Shown here: positions 27,059 to 35,722 of the stretch, one piece after another | Layout: every line of letters starts with the position of its first letter | How positions within the stretch are numbered: the first letter of the stretch is position 1 | Position numbers and translations under genes: made by a program | DNA from: Acuticoccus kalidii | Lineage (GTDB): Bacteria; Pseudomonadota; Alphaproteobacteria; Rhizobiales; Amorphaceae | Reading direction: 5' to 3' | NCBI RefSeq assembly: GCF_021556395.1 | Contig: NZ_JAKGCS010000006.1 | Coordinates: forward strand, 62,001-126,000 | Length of the DNA stretch: 64,000 nucleotides | The notes under the pieces: model-generated | Databases searched by the model: none | Told to the model about the DNA's origin: nothing | What the model saw: the letters and a program-made list of their open reading frames with translations, nothing else

Positions 27059-28384
27059 TCAGCTCGCGTTCGCGCATGGCACGTCGCGTTGCGGCCAGGG
27101 CTGGTTAGCGGCGACGTATTCCTGCGCCGCCTCCTCCAGCATCGGGCGGACCTTCTCGACCATCGGGGAGAACCAATCGGAGATCTTCTCCCACGATTCA
27201 CCGTTCCATTGCTGAATGTAGAGGTCGGACTGGCCGGCATGGTCCTCGCAGCTCAGCACCATCGGCTCCATGAACCCTTCGAGGCCGATCTCCTTCAGCC
27301 GGTCGGCGGAGATGTTGAGCGCCTCGAGACCGTCCCGCACCTCGGCCGGGGTGACGTTCGGGTGGCCGTGCAGCTCCTGGGCGGTACGGATGGCCTCGGC
27401 CATGATCAGCGAATTGACGAGGCCGCGATTATAGAGATTTTCGCCGATCTTCGAGCGGTCGGACACCTGGCTGAGGCCCTTGTCGAAGACATGGGTCACG
27501 ATGTCCTGGATCGCCGGGAACTCGTCTCCGACAGCATGGAAGTTCAGCATCTTGAAGCCGTCGGCGCCGGCGCCGGCGGGGCGCACGTCGTCCTCGCCGG
27601 GCCACCAGACGGAGATGAACTTGTCCATCGGGTAGCGCACTTTGGCCGCTTCGCGCACGGCGGTCGCGTTCATCGCGCCCCAGCCCCACATGATCATGTA
27701 GTCCGGCCGGTCGCGGCGGACGTTCAGCCATTGGGACGACTGGTTCTGCATGGTGTCGGCCGGGACGGGATACATCGTCAGCTCGAAGCCGTATTCCTTG
27801 GCGAAGTCCTCGAGGAGGGGGATCGGCTCGCGGCCATAGCCGGCATCGAGAAAGAGATAGCCGATCTTCTTGCCCTTGAGGTTCTCGATCCCGCCTTCCT
27901 GCTCGCCGATATATTTGATGATGGCAGAGGCTGCGTCCCAATAGCTCGCCGGCGGGTTGAACACCCAGGGAAAGACCGTCCCGTCGGCCGCGGCGGAGAG
28001 GCCGTAGGCCATCGAGAGGATGGGCGTCTTGTCGACGGAGGCGCGGGGGATGAGCTGGAGCGTGATGCCCGTCGACCAAGGGTTGACGATCAGCGGATTG
28101 CCGGGCTTCACCGAGTCGTAGCACTCGACGCCCTTTTGGGTGTTGTAGCCGGTCTCGCACTCCTCGATCCGGATCTTCACGCCGCCGATGCCGCCATCGC
28201 GCTGGTTCAGCATCTCCAGATAGTCCCGCATGCCATTGGCGATCGGGATGCCGGAGCCGGCGAACGGGCCGGTGCGGTAGGTGAAGAGGGGGAGGAAGAG
28301 TTCGTCGTTCTGCGCCGAGGCGGGGGTGAGGGGCACGGCCGCGGCCAACGCGGCGACGAGACCCAAGACAAGACTATGCTTCAT
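27059..28384 (-). CDS. livK: Branched-chain-type ABC transporter substrate-binding protein LivK
   Basis: Periplasmic binding protein of the HAAT family, 441 residues, longer than classic LivJ/LivK (about 370). A signal peptide (KHSLVLGLVAALAAAVPLTPASA) precedes a Peripla_BP_6 fold: LFTYRTGPFAGSGIPIANGMRDYLEMLNQRDGGIGG, IRIEECETGYNTQKGVECYD, KKIGYLFLDAGYGRE. Two cysteines near the C-terminus (VLSCEDHAGQ and VPCANAS) could form a disulfide. This longer subtype is normally linked to PaaK-like ligases, and an aromatic or short-chain organic acid ligand is plausible but not shown. Confidence 0.92.
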   Translation of the reverse strand: MKHSLVLGLVAALAAAVPLTPASAQNDELFLPLFTYRTGPFAGSGIPIANGMRDYLEMLNQRDGGIGGVKIRIEECETGYNTQKGVECYDSVKPGNPLIVNPWSTGITLQLIPRASVDKTPILSMAYGLSAAADGTVFPWVFNPPASYWDAASAIIKYIGEQEGGIENLKGKKIGYLFLDAGYGREPIPLLEDFAKEYGFELTMYPVPADTMQNQSSQWLNVRRDRPDYMIMWGWGAMNATAVREAAKVRYPMDKFISVWWPGEDDVRPAGAGADGFKMLNFHAVGDEFPAIQDIVTHVFDKGLSQVSDRSKIGENLYNRGLVNSLIMAEAIRTAQELHGHPNVTPAEVRDGLEALNISADRLKEIGLEGFMEPMVLSCEDHAGQSDLYIQQWNGESWEKISDWFSPMVEKVRPMLEEAAQEYVAANQPWPQRDVPCANAS

Positions 28385-28519
28385 GCTCGCTTCGTCTCCC
28401 TATCGACTTATGTCGCGCGGGCTTATGCGCCCGTCGACCGGGAGGTTACGGCATACGAGGCGAAAGGGGAACGACTTTCGCGCAGAGCGTGCAATCGCGT
28501 TGTCGTTCGATAGGGGGTC

Positions 28520-29632
28520 TCAATACGGGAAAGGCCAGACGCGCAGCTTCTGCCGAAAGACCGCCCACAACCTGGCGAGCCCGTGCGGCTCCACGATCAG
28601 AATCGCGATGATGAGCGCGCCGACGATCATGAAATTGAGCTGCTCGGCCGTCGCCGCGCCGATATCGAGGTCGAGCGCCGCCGGCAGCATGCGGATGACG
28701 ATCGGCAGGATGAAGATAAAGGCTGCGCCCATGAAGGAGCCCGCCATCGAGCCGAGCCCGCCCAGGATCACCATGAAGAGGATCTGGAACGACAAGCGGA
28801 TATTGAAGCTCGACGGCTCCGCCGCGCCGAGCCACAGGAAGACGAACATCGCCCCCGCCACCCCGCAGACGAAGGAGGAGACGGCGAACGCCGAGAGCTT
28901 CGCCGCGAGCGGCCGCACGCCGATCAGCTCGGCGGCGATGTCCATGTCGCGGATCATCATCCAGGTCCGTCCGATGCGGCCGCGGATCAGGTTGCCGATC
29001 AGCAACGTGAGGACTGAGACGATGACGAGGACTGTGAAATAGCGCGTCAGCGGATCGGCGGTCGGCCCGGTGATGGCGATCCCCGCGAGCGTGCGCGTCG
29101 GCACCTCGATCGCGCCCGAGGCGTTGTTGTTGTAGAGCCAGGGGACGCGGATGAAGCACCATTCGAGGAAGAACTGCGCGGCGAGCGTCGCGACCGCCAG
29201 ATAGAAGCCCTTGATCCGCAAGGACGGCAGCCCGAAGAGGACGCCGATCCCCGCCGAAAAGATCCCCGAGGCGAGGATCCACACGATGATGTTGATGTCC
29301 GGGAACGTCGTGGTGAGCTTGTAGCAGGCGTAGGCCCCGACCCCCATGAACGCCCCGGTGCCGAGCGAGAGCTGCCCGCAATAACCCGTCAGGATGTTGA
29401 GCCCGATCGTCGCCAAGGCGAAGATCAGGAACGGGATCATGATCGTGTTGAGGAAGAAATTCGACGCAAGGAGCGGGATGGCGATGACCGCGACGAGCAG
29501 AAGGATCGCGATCCCGATGCGGTCTTCGAGGAGGGGGAAGGCGGCTTGGTCCGCCGCATAGCTCGTCTTGAATTGCCCGGCCTCGCGATAGAACACGCGC
29601 CACGTCTCCCCGATCTGTTTTTGGGCCGGCAC
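28520..29632 (-). CDS. livM: Branched-chain-type ABC transporter permease LivM
   Basis: Inner-membrane permease, 370 residues, with about ten helices. LivM hallmarks: LATIGLNILTGYCGQLSLGTGAFMGVGAYACY, GLPSLRIKGFYLAVATLAAQ, the coupling-helix region GRTWMMIRDMDIAAELIGVRPLAAKLSAFAVSSFVCGVAGAM, and LGGLGSMAGSFMGAAFI. An N-terminal extension of about 40 residues (GETWRVFYREAGQFKTSYAADQAAFP) is typical of this subfamily. LivK follows 135 bases downstream. Confidence 0.93.
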   Translation of the reverse strand: MPAQKQIGETWRVFYREAGQFKTSYAADQAAFPLLEDRIGIAILLLVAVIAIPLLASNFFLNTIMIPFLIFALATIGLNILTGYCGQLSLGTGAFMGVGAYACYKLTTTFPDINIIVWILASGIFSAGIGVLFGLPSLRIKGFYLAVATLAAQFFLEWCFIRVPWLYNNNASGAIEVPTRTLAGIAITGPTADPLTRYFTVLVIVSVLTLLIGNLIRGRIGRTWMMIRDMDIAAELIGVRPLAAKLSAFAVSSFVCGVAGAMFVFLWLGAAEPSSFNIRLSFQILFMVILGGLGSMAGSFMGAAFIFILPIVIRMLPAALDLDIGAATAEQLNFMIVGALIIAILIVEPHGLARLWAVFRQKLRVWPFPY

Positions 29633-29734
29633 GGGCGTGCACCCGGCTGGCCGTTCGGCGCATTCCGCGCGGGATCGCGTCTCGCGTCAAGATGGTGGCG
29701 CGGGGAAGGCGCCACCCTTGCGATCGGTGGGGCG

Positions 29735-30031
29735 TCAGCCGAAGGCGCGGAGGCCGGCGAGCATCGCGGCGCAGACGAGGACGGTGATCGTCGGGCCGAA
29801 GCGGAAGCTGAGGGCGACGGCGACGGAGAGCGTCAGCGCCTCGCGCCAGTCGCCGGAAAAGACGGCGGGGGCGAAGAGCGTCGTGATCACCGCCGGCGGC
29901 ACGGCCTCGAGCGCGACATTGAGGCGGGGCGGGATCTCGGAGAGGCGGCAGAGAATGAGATAGCCGCCGGCCCGCGTCAGGAAGGTGAGCGCGCCGCAGA
30001 CGAGAATCACCGTCAGGAAACCGTCGGTCAT
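29735..30031 (-). CDS. azlD: AzlD-type branched-chain amino acid transport subunit
   Basis: Small hydrophobic subunit (98 residues, about three to four helices) of an AzlCD exporter. Family features are LTFLTRAGGYLILCRL, PPRLNVALEAVPPAVITTLFAPAVF and a hydrophobic C-terminus. The ATG overlaps the azlC stop codon by 4 bases (ATGA), so the two are co-translated. AzlCD exports branched-chain amino acids or analogues in Bacillus and some proteobacteria. Here the pair sits inside an uptake locus. Confidence 0.88.
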   Translation of the reverse strand: MTDGFLTVILVCGALTFLTRAGGYLILCRLSEIPPRLNVALEAVPPAVITTLFAPAVFSGDWREALTLSVAVALSFRFGPTITVLVCAAMLAGLRAFG

Positions 30032-30828
30032 GACGAGCACTTCGCGGGTTGGAGCGCGGGCGAGGCCGCATGATCGGCGGCCCGCTCGGCCGAACGGCCG
30101 GGCCCTTTGGGAGTGGCGAGGAGGACGGCGGTCACGATCCCGCCGATGGCGCCGATCGTGATGTGCCAGGGCGGGCCGAGAAAGGTGAGGCCAAATTGCG
30201 GGGCGTAGTAGACGAGGATCGAAAGGAGGCCGCTCACGAGGACGGTCGGCGCCCAGTTGGGGCGGGTGCGGAAGCTCATGACGATCGTCAGGAAGTAGAT
30301 CGGCAGGAACATGTCGAGCGCGAAGGTGCGCGGATCCTCGATCAGGCTGCCGGACACCGCGCCGAGGAACGTGCCGAGCTGCCACATCGCATAAAGCGAC
30401 AGCGCGAGGCCCAGATAGAGGGGGACGGAAAAGGCCTTCCCCTCCGCCGTGCGCTTCTCGGTGATTGCGAAGACCGGATCGACGAGGAGCGCGAAGAGGG
30501 GGAGCTTGGCGCTCCATTTCAACGGGCGGAACACCGGGGTCAGCGCCGCCGAATAAAGCACGTGGCGGAAATTGAGGGCGAGCACCGACAGGAGGATCGA
30601 CCAGGCCGGAACGTCCTGGCCGAACAGGTCGACTGCCACGAACTGACTGGCGCCGGCGAAGAGGAGCATGCTCATCAGCACCGCGTCGAACGGGGTGAGT
30701 CCGTTGCCGATCGCGACCGCACCGAACAGCGCCGATAACGGCACGATGGCCGCGAGGAGCGGAAGGCTCAGCGCGGCGCCGCGGCGGAAGTCTGTGAGGG
30801 TGGTCGACTGCGAGTTGAGCACGTTCAT
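30028..30828 (-). CDS. azlC: AzlC-family branched-chain amino acid exporter subunit
   Basis: Large subunit of the AzlCD exporter, about 266 residues and 6-7 helices. The signatures are FRRGAALSLPLLAAIVPLSALFGAVAIGNGL, MLLFAGASQFVAVDLFG, LALNFRHVLYSAAL, and DPVFAI with an alanine/tyrosine-rich stretch. An ATG further upstream (30882) gives a 284-residue form; the one chosen begins closest to family start points, though neither has a strong ribosome site. A Pro/Ala-rich tail ends the protein. Confidence 0.87.
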   Translation of the reverse strand: MNVLNSQSTTLTDFRRGAALSLPLLAAIVPLSALFGAVAIGNGLTPFDAVLMSMLLFAGASQFVAVDLFGQDVPAWSILLSVLALNFRHVLYSAALTPVFRPLKWSAKLPLFALLVDPVFAITEKRTAEGKAFSVPLYLGLALSLYAMWQLGTFLGAVSGSLIEDPRTFALDMFLPIYFLTIVMSFRTRPNWAPTVLVSGLLSILVYYAPQFGLTFLGPPWHITIGAIGGIVTAVLLATPKGPGRSAERAADHAASPALQPAKCSS

Positions 30829-30982
30829 CGCGGTACACAAGGCGGGCGACGCCAGCAAGGGGCATTGATGCAGGGCAGTCATCCCCGCCCGCGTCCGACG
30901 GGGGAGCGGGCGCCGGGGCGACCGGGAGCGGGGCGGCGCCCCGCCCATTATGCGGCGCGTCGCCCGCGCGGCGGACGGCGGC

Positions 30983-31372
30983 TCAGCCGGCGGTCTCGCC
31001 GCCGGCGGGCGGGGCCTTCTCGGCAAAGTCCGCGCGTTGTGGATTGACGACGCAGAAGCGATGGCCGGTCGGCGCTTCCATGACGATCCAAGTCTGGATC
31101 TCGGCGACGACCTTCGCGCCGAGCGCTTCGAGGCGGGCGACCTCGGCGGCCTTGTCGTCGGTCTCGATGTCGAGATGGACGCGGCTGTCATGGTCGACGG
31201 CCTGGAGGATCACGATCGGCTCGCCCTCGACCGGGGCGATTTCAGCGTACTTTCCGCCCGGATCGAGCTTGCCCGGCCGGCCGAGCGCTGCGGACCAATA
31301 AGCGAGGGCGGCGGGCAGGTCGTCCGTCTTGCAGTCGATGCAGATGGTGCCGAGGCGGCTTTTGTGGGTCAT
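30983..31372 (-). CDS. VOC (glyoxalase-like) family protein
   Basis: 129-residue protein with a single vicinal-oxygen-chelate domain. It begins LGTICIDCKTDDLPAALAYWSAALG, has RVHLDIETDDKAAEVARLEALGA in the middle and ends with MEAPTGHRFCVVNPQRADF, the usual pattern of the Glyoxalase_6 type. The last residues are Ala/Gly-rich. Metal-dependent ring-opening, lyase or resistance functions are all possible for VOC proteins. It sits between livH and azlC on the same strand. Confidence 0.8.
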   Translation of the reverse strand: MTHKSRLGTICIDCKTDDLPAALAYWSAALGRPGKLDPGGKYAEIAPVEGEPIVILQAVDHDSRVHLDIETDDKAAEVARLEALGAKVVAEIQTWIVMEAPTGHRFCVVNPQRADFAEKAPPAGGETAG

Positions 31373-31514
31373 GTCGGTTCCGTTGGTTCGTCCAGCGACG
31401 GGCGGGACAGGAGGTTCAGGGCGTCACCCGGTGAGGGGGCGCGGTTCGCCGGTCCACTGGAACGGCGTGCCGAAGGGCGCGGACGAGGCGAAAGGCGGGA
31501 CCATCGGCGCGATG

Positions 31515-32492
31515 TCAGATCCGCTCGATGATCCGTTCGCCGAAGAGGCCCTGCGGACGCACGAGCAGGAAGGCGAGCGCGATCATATAGGCGAACCAGC
31601 TTTCGATCCCGCCGCCGACGAGAGGCCCCCAATAGATCTCGCCGAGCTTCTCGCCGATCCCGATGATGAGGCCGCCGACGATCGCGCCGGGGATCGACGT
31701 GAGGCCGCCCAGAATGAGGACGGGCAGCGCCTTGAAGGCGATGATCTCCAGCGCGAACGAGACGTCCGACCGGGCGCCCCACATGATCCCGGTGAAGAGG
31801 GCGACGACGCCGGCGGCGAACCAGACGATCACCCAGATCTGATTGAGCGAAATGCCCACCGAGAGGGCGGCCTGATGGTCGTCCGCGACGGCGCGCAGGC
31901 CGCGACCGATCCGCGTCTTGGAGAAGAAGAAGCCGAGCGCGGCGACGAGGGCGAGCGCGATCGCCGCCGCCGCGACGTCGAGATGCTGGAAGAGGATGAA
32001 GCCCGGCTCGCCGTCCGGCCCGAGGCCCGCGGGCTCCCAGACCGAGGAGCCTGTGGGCAGGAACAGCGCTTCGGTGACCATCGTCTTCGGTTCGCCGCCG
32101 AAGATCAGCTCGCCGAGCCCGATCAGGAAGAAGGTGAGGCCGATCGTGGCCATGAAGAGGATGATGTCCGGCTGATTGACGAGCGGGCGCAGCACCAACC
32201 GCTCCACCCCGATCGCGAGCACCAACATGATGCCGAGGCACAGGAGAAAGGCGATCGGCGCCGGTACGCCGAGCTCGACGAGACCGACGAGGGAGAGGGC
32301 GGCGAACACCACCATGATCCCCTGCGCGAAATTGAACACGCCGGAGGCCTTGAAGATGAGCACGAAGCCGAGCGCGATCAGCGCATAGAGGACGCCGGCG
32401 ACGAAGCCTTCCCAAAGAACCTGAATGAAGAAATCCGGGGTCGACGCCATTTGGACGAACGGGTCGACCAGAACTGCGTAGAGCGTCTCCAC
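31515..32492 (-). CDS. livH: Branched-chain-type ABC transporter permease LivH
   Basis: Inner-membrane permease, 325 residues, about eight to nine helices. LivH signatures: LYALIALGFVLIFKASGVFNFAQGIMVVFAAL, IGVERLVLRPLVNQPDIILFMATIGLTFFL, KTRIGRGLRAVADDHQAALSVGISLNQIWVIVWFAAGVVAL and FKALPVLILGGLTSIPGAIVGGLIIG, ending in VRPQGLFGERIIERI. It forms the transport channel with LivM. In typical loci livG is adjacent; here the upstream neighbours are a VOC gene and coaBC. Confidence 0.94.
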   Translation of the reverse strand: METLYAVLVDPFVQMASTPDFFIQVLWEGFVAGVLYALIALGFVLIFKASGVFNFAQGIMVVFAALSLVGLVELGVPAPIAFLLCLGIMLVLAIGVERLVLRPLVNQPDIILFMATIGLTFFLIGLGELIFGGEPKTMVTEALFLPTGSSVWEPAGLGPDGEPGFILFQHLDVAAAAIALALVAALGFFFSKTRIGRGLRAVADDHQAALSVGISLNQIWVIVWFAAGVVALFTGIMWGARSDVSFALEIIAFKALPVLILGGLTSIPGAIVGGLIIGIGEKLGEIYWGPLVGGGIESWFAYMIALAFLLVRPQGLFGERIIERI

Positions 32493-32593
32493 GGTGCCTC
32501 GCTCAATCCTCGACTGCGACCACCTTTGCGGGAGCGGGGCCGAGGGGCAAGCGCTTTTTCATCCTGCGGGCGACTCGGGAGGCGCGCGCGCCG

Positions 32594-33043
32594 TCAGGTT
32601 GCGGCGTCGAGCGCCGCCTGCCGCCGCACGATCTCGGCGTGGGAGATCCGCTCGGTGTGGGTCGAGATCCACCAGGTGTTGCCGGCCATGTCCCGCACGC
32701 CGCTCGCCCGGTCGCCATAGAACTGGTCGGACGGCTCCATGACACTCTCCGCGCCGGCCGCGAGGGCCTTGCGATAAATGGCGTCGCAATCGGGGACGTA
32801 GACCTGGAGGAAGGCCGAATGGTGATGTTCGGGGGCGCGCGGGTCGCCGAGCATGATGGTCGTATCGCCGAGCTTGATCGCGGCGTGGGCGAGAGTCCCA
32901 TCCGCCCGCAGGATCGGCTCCTCGATCGGCTCGGCGCCGAACACGGCCTTGGCGAAGGCGATCACGTCGAGCGCCTTGTCGGACACGATGAACGGGCTGA
33001 CCGTCGAGCAGCCCGGCCAGATATGATGTTGGATCGTTGCCAT
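32594..33043 (-). CDS. VOC family protein, PhnB-like
   Basis: 149-residue protein of the PhnB/3-demethylubiquinone-methyltransferase-like VOC subgroup. The N-terminus ATIQHHIWPGCSTVSPFIVSDKALDVIAFAKAVFGAE and the end PSDQFYGDRASGVRDMAGNTWWISTHTERIS are characteristic. Real function of the subgroup is unknown despite its name. The ATG starts the conserved domain; the frame stays open far upstream without meaning. It is first on the minus strand before livH, 101 bases away, and may be independent of it. Confidence 0.85.
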   Translation of the reverse strand: MATIQHHIWPGCSTVSPFIVSDKALDVIAFAKAVFGAEPIEEPILRADGTLAHAAIKLGDTTIMLGDPRAPEHHHSAFLQVYVPDCDAIYRKALAAGAESVMEPSDQFYGDRASGVRDMAGNTWWISTHTERISHAEIVRRQAALDAAT

Positions 33044-33150
33044 GGGGCGCGTTCTCCGCATCATGTTCGACCGCAGACGGAGGGGAAGTAGCGCGCCATC
33101 GCCCGCCAGCAACGTGTACCCGCCCGATCGCGCCGGATGTCGGCGCCAGA

Positions 33151-34341
33151 TCAGCGCGTTTCGTCGGACAGCGCCTCCGCGAGGCGGGTGACGAGGCGAT
33201 GGCCGACCTCTTCCTTGGAGAGGCGCGGCCAATCCTCGACGGCGTCGGCGGTGATCAGATGGACGCTGTTGTCCGCCTCGCCGAAAACGCCGGTTGAGAC
33301 GTCGTTCGCGAGGATCCAGTCGCAGCCTTTGCGCGCGAGCTTGGCGCGGGCGTGCTCGATGACATTTTCCGTTTCCGCCGCGAAGCCGACGACGAGGCGG
33401 GGGCGCGCCGCCGATCGGCTGATGGTTGCGAGGATGTCGGGATTTTCCGACAGCGTCAGCGCGGGCGGGCCGGACGCCGTCTTCTTCAGCTTCTGCGCCG
33501 CCGCCTCGACGTGCCAATCGGCGACGGCGGCGGCCATCACGGCGATGTCGGCCGGCATCGCCGCCTCCACCGCGGCGAGCATGTCGCGCGCGCTTTCCAC
33601 CGCGTGCAGCGTGACGCCGGGCGGGGTCGGGATCGTCACCGGGCCGCTCACCAGCGTGACGCGCGCGCCGGCCCGCGCCGCCGCCGCCGCGATCGCGTGG
33701 CCCTGGCGGCCGGACGAGCGGTTCGCGATATAGCGCACCGGGTCGATCGCCTCATGCGTCGGCCCGGAGGTGACGACCACATGGCGGCCGGCGAGCCGGT
33801 CGTCGCGTGACAGGTGCATTTCGATCGCGTCGAGGATCGCCTCGGGCGCGGCGAGGCGGCCGAGCCCGGCTTCGCCCCGCTCCGCCATCTCGCCGCGTTC
33901 GGGGCCGACAAAGCGGACCCCGTCGGCGCGAAGCTGGGCGACGTTCCGCGCCGTCGCCGGGTGGGCCCACATATGCGGGTTCATCGCCGGGGCGACGAGG
34001 ATGGGCGCGCCGGTCGCGAGGAGGGCGGCGGTGGCGAGATCGTCCGCCCGGCCGACGGCCATGCGGGCGATGATGTCGGCGGTCGCGGGCGCGACGAGCA
34101 CGAGGTCGGCGGCACGGGCGAGGCGGATATGGCCGATCTCCCGCTCGCGATCGAGGTCGAACAGATCGGTGAGCACCGGCTGGTTGGACAGCGCGCCGAC
34201 GGACAGGGGGGTGACGAAGCGGGTCGCCGCCTCGGTGAGGATCGCCGGCGTCTCGTGCCCGCGCTCGCGCAGACGGCGGACGAGCTCCAGCGTCTTGTAA
34301 GCGGCGATGCCGCCCGAGATCACGAGGAGAATGCGGGCCAT
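33151..34341 (-). CDS. coaBC: Bifunctional phosphopantothenoylcysteine decarboxylase/phosphopantothenate-cysteine ligase
   Basis: Two steps of coenzyme A synthesis in one protein, 396 residues. The N-terminal CoaC flavoprotein domain has ILLVISGGIAAYKTLELVRRLRERG, GHIRLARAADLVLVAPATADIIARMAVG, and PAMNPHMW. The CoaB domain from about residue 190 has VVVTSGPTHEAIDPVRYIANRSSGRQGHAIA, MAAAVADW and KGCDWILANDV. Both are complete. It lies after the divergent LppC-like/rsmI region and is followed by the VOC gene. Confidence 0.95.
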   Translation of the reverse strand: MARILLVISGGIAAYKTLELVRRLRERGHETPAILTEAATRFVTPLSVGALSNQPVLTDLFDLDREREIGHIRLARAADLVLVAPATADIIARMAVGRADDLATAALLATGAPILVAPAMNPHMWAHPATARNVAQLRADGVRFVGPERGEMAERGEAGLGRLAAPEAILDAIEMHLSRDDRLAGRHVVVTSGPTHEAIDPVRYIANRSSGRQGHAIAAAAARAGARVTLVSGPVTIPTPPGVTLHAVESARDMLAAVEAAMPADIAVMAAAVADWHVEAAAQKLKKTASGPPALTLSENPDILATISRSAARPRLVVGFAAETENVIEHARAKLARKGCDWILANDVSTGVFGEADNSVHLITADAVEDWPRLSKEEVGHRLVTRLAEALSDETR

Positions 34342-34494
34342 CGGGTCACTCGCCGTTGGCGGCGGGCGAAAAGCCGGCCGCTGCTGAGGGCGCCAGGATT
34401 AAAGCATCGCCTCGGTCCGTGGGAAGGGGAAGGCGAGGGAAGGGAGGGACGAAGCGGCGGGCGGCGTCTCGGTGCCGTCCCGCTGGAGCCCGGC

Positions 34495-35691
34495 CTATCC
34501 GCCGTTCCCGAAATTGGTCGGCGCCGGCGAGATCACCCTGTTGCCGCCGCCATTCGTCACTTCGTAGACCGCGAGCCCGCGCTCCGACAGGCCGTTGGCG
34601 GTGAGGCGGAAAACGCCGTCGACCCCCAGGAAGCCGTCGCGCGCTTCGAGCGAGGCCGGGTTGAACGCGCCCGGCCCGCGCGCACCGACGAGGCCGTTCG
34701 CGAGCAGCGCGGCGTCGTAGACGAGCGAAGCGGTGCGCGGCGGCGTGCTGCCGAATTTTGCCTGATAGCGCTGGGCGAACGCCTCGAAGCCGCCCGGCGC
34801 GGGGCCGGGATACCAGGCGCCGACGAGGCTCGGCGAGGCGAGGACCTCGCGGTTGCCCCATTGGCCGCTGCCGAGGAGGCGGGCATTGTTCCCGCCATTG
34901 CGCAACTCGCGCGCGGCCGCGGCCGGGTCGTTGCCGCCATTGGGCATGAAGACCGCCTCGAACGCGCCGCGTTGACCGAGCCGGGCCGCGCCCGCCGCGG
35001 CGTCGCCCTCGGCATAGCGCTCGACCGCGACGACGGAGCCGCCCGCGGTCGCCACCGCCTCGCGGAATGCAGCCTCCATCACGAGGCCATAGCCGTTGTC
35101 GGGCACCAGCGCCGCGAAGGAGCGCAGCCCCTGGCCGGAGGCGTAGGAGATGATCCGCGTCGCGTCCTGTCGCGGCAGGAAGGAGAGGAGATAGACCCCG
35201 CGTCCGGCGACGCTCGCGTCGGTGGAAAAGGCGATTACGGGGACGGACGCCGCCCGCGCCGCATCGCCCGCGCCGGCCACCGCCGGAGCGAAGACGGGGC
35301 CGAGAAGCAGCTCCGCCCCCGAGTTGACGGCGTTCTCGGCGGCGATCCGCGCCGTATCGGCGTCACCCGCGGTGTCGCTGACGACGATGCGGATATTGTC
35401 GGCATTGACCTCTTCGAGGGCGAGCGTCGCCGCGTTCTCGAAGGATTGGGCGAGGCCGCTCGCGCTGCCGCCCGCCGAGATCGGCAGGAGCATCGCGATG
35501 GTCGTCCCACCATCGCCGATCACCCGCTGCTCGACCGGAGGCGGTGCTTGCGTCACGATGTTGCTCGGCGACGGCTCGTCCGGGCCGCCCATTCCGAAAC
35601 ACCCGGCGAGTGTGCCGGTCAGTGCGATCGTCGCGATGCGCAGTCCGGCGAATATGTTCTTGATCTTGCCCACCCGGCGATCCTCTACCAT
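34495..35691 (-). CDS. LppC-like lipoprotein, penicillin-binding protein activator family
   Basis: Predicted outer-membrane-associated lipoprotein, about 398 residues, with a lipobox LAGC (near residue 30) and a periplasmic-binding-protein fold (TTIAMLLPISAGGSASGLAQSFENAATLALEE, PVIAFSTDASVAGRGVYLLSFLPRQDATRI). Members of this family, including LpoA of E. coli, activate penicillin-binding proteins; the alphaproteobacterial type lacks the LpoA N-terminal helical domain. An alternative GTG start at 35673 has a good AGAGG site. It is divergent from rsmI with about 30 bases between starts, a conserved arrangement. Confidence 0.86.
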   Translation of the reverse strand: MVEDRRVGKIKNIFAGLRIATIALTGTLAGCFGMGGPDEPSPSNIVTQAPPPVEQRVIGDGGTTIAMLLPISAGGSASGLAQSFENAATLALEEVNADNIRIVVSDTAGDADTARIAAENAVNSGAELLLGPVFAPAVAGAGDAARAASVPVIAFSTDASVAGRGVYLLSFLPRQDATRIISYASGQGLRSFAALVPDNGYGLVMEAAFREAVATAGGSVVAVERYAEGDAAAGAARLGQRGAFEAVFMPNGGNDPAAAARELRNGGNNARLLGSGQWGNREVLASPSLVGAWYPGPAPGGFEAFAQRYQAKFGSTPPRTASLVYDAALLANGLVGARGPGAFNPASLEARDGFLGVDGVFRLTANGLSERGLAVYEVTNGGGNRVISPAPTNFGNGG

Positions 35692-35722
35692 TGATCGGCC
35701 ACCTTTCAAGACGGGAGATCCT

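Noticed and set aside
33814-35694. 626-codon plus-strand frame across coaBC and the LppC-like gene
   Set aside because: It spans two well-recognised minus-strand genes and their gap, which is typical of a shadow frame.
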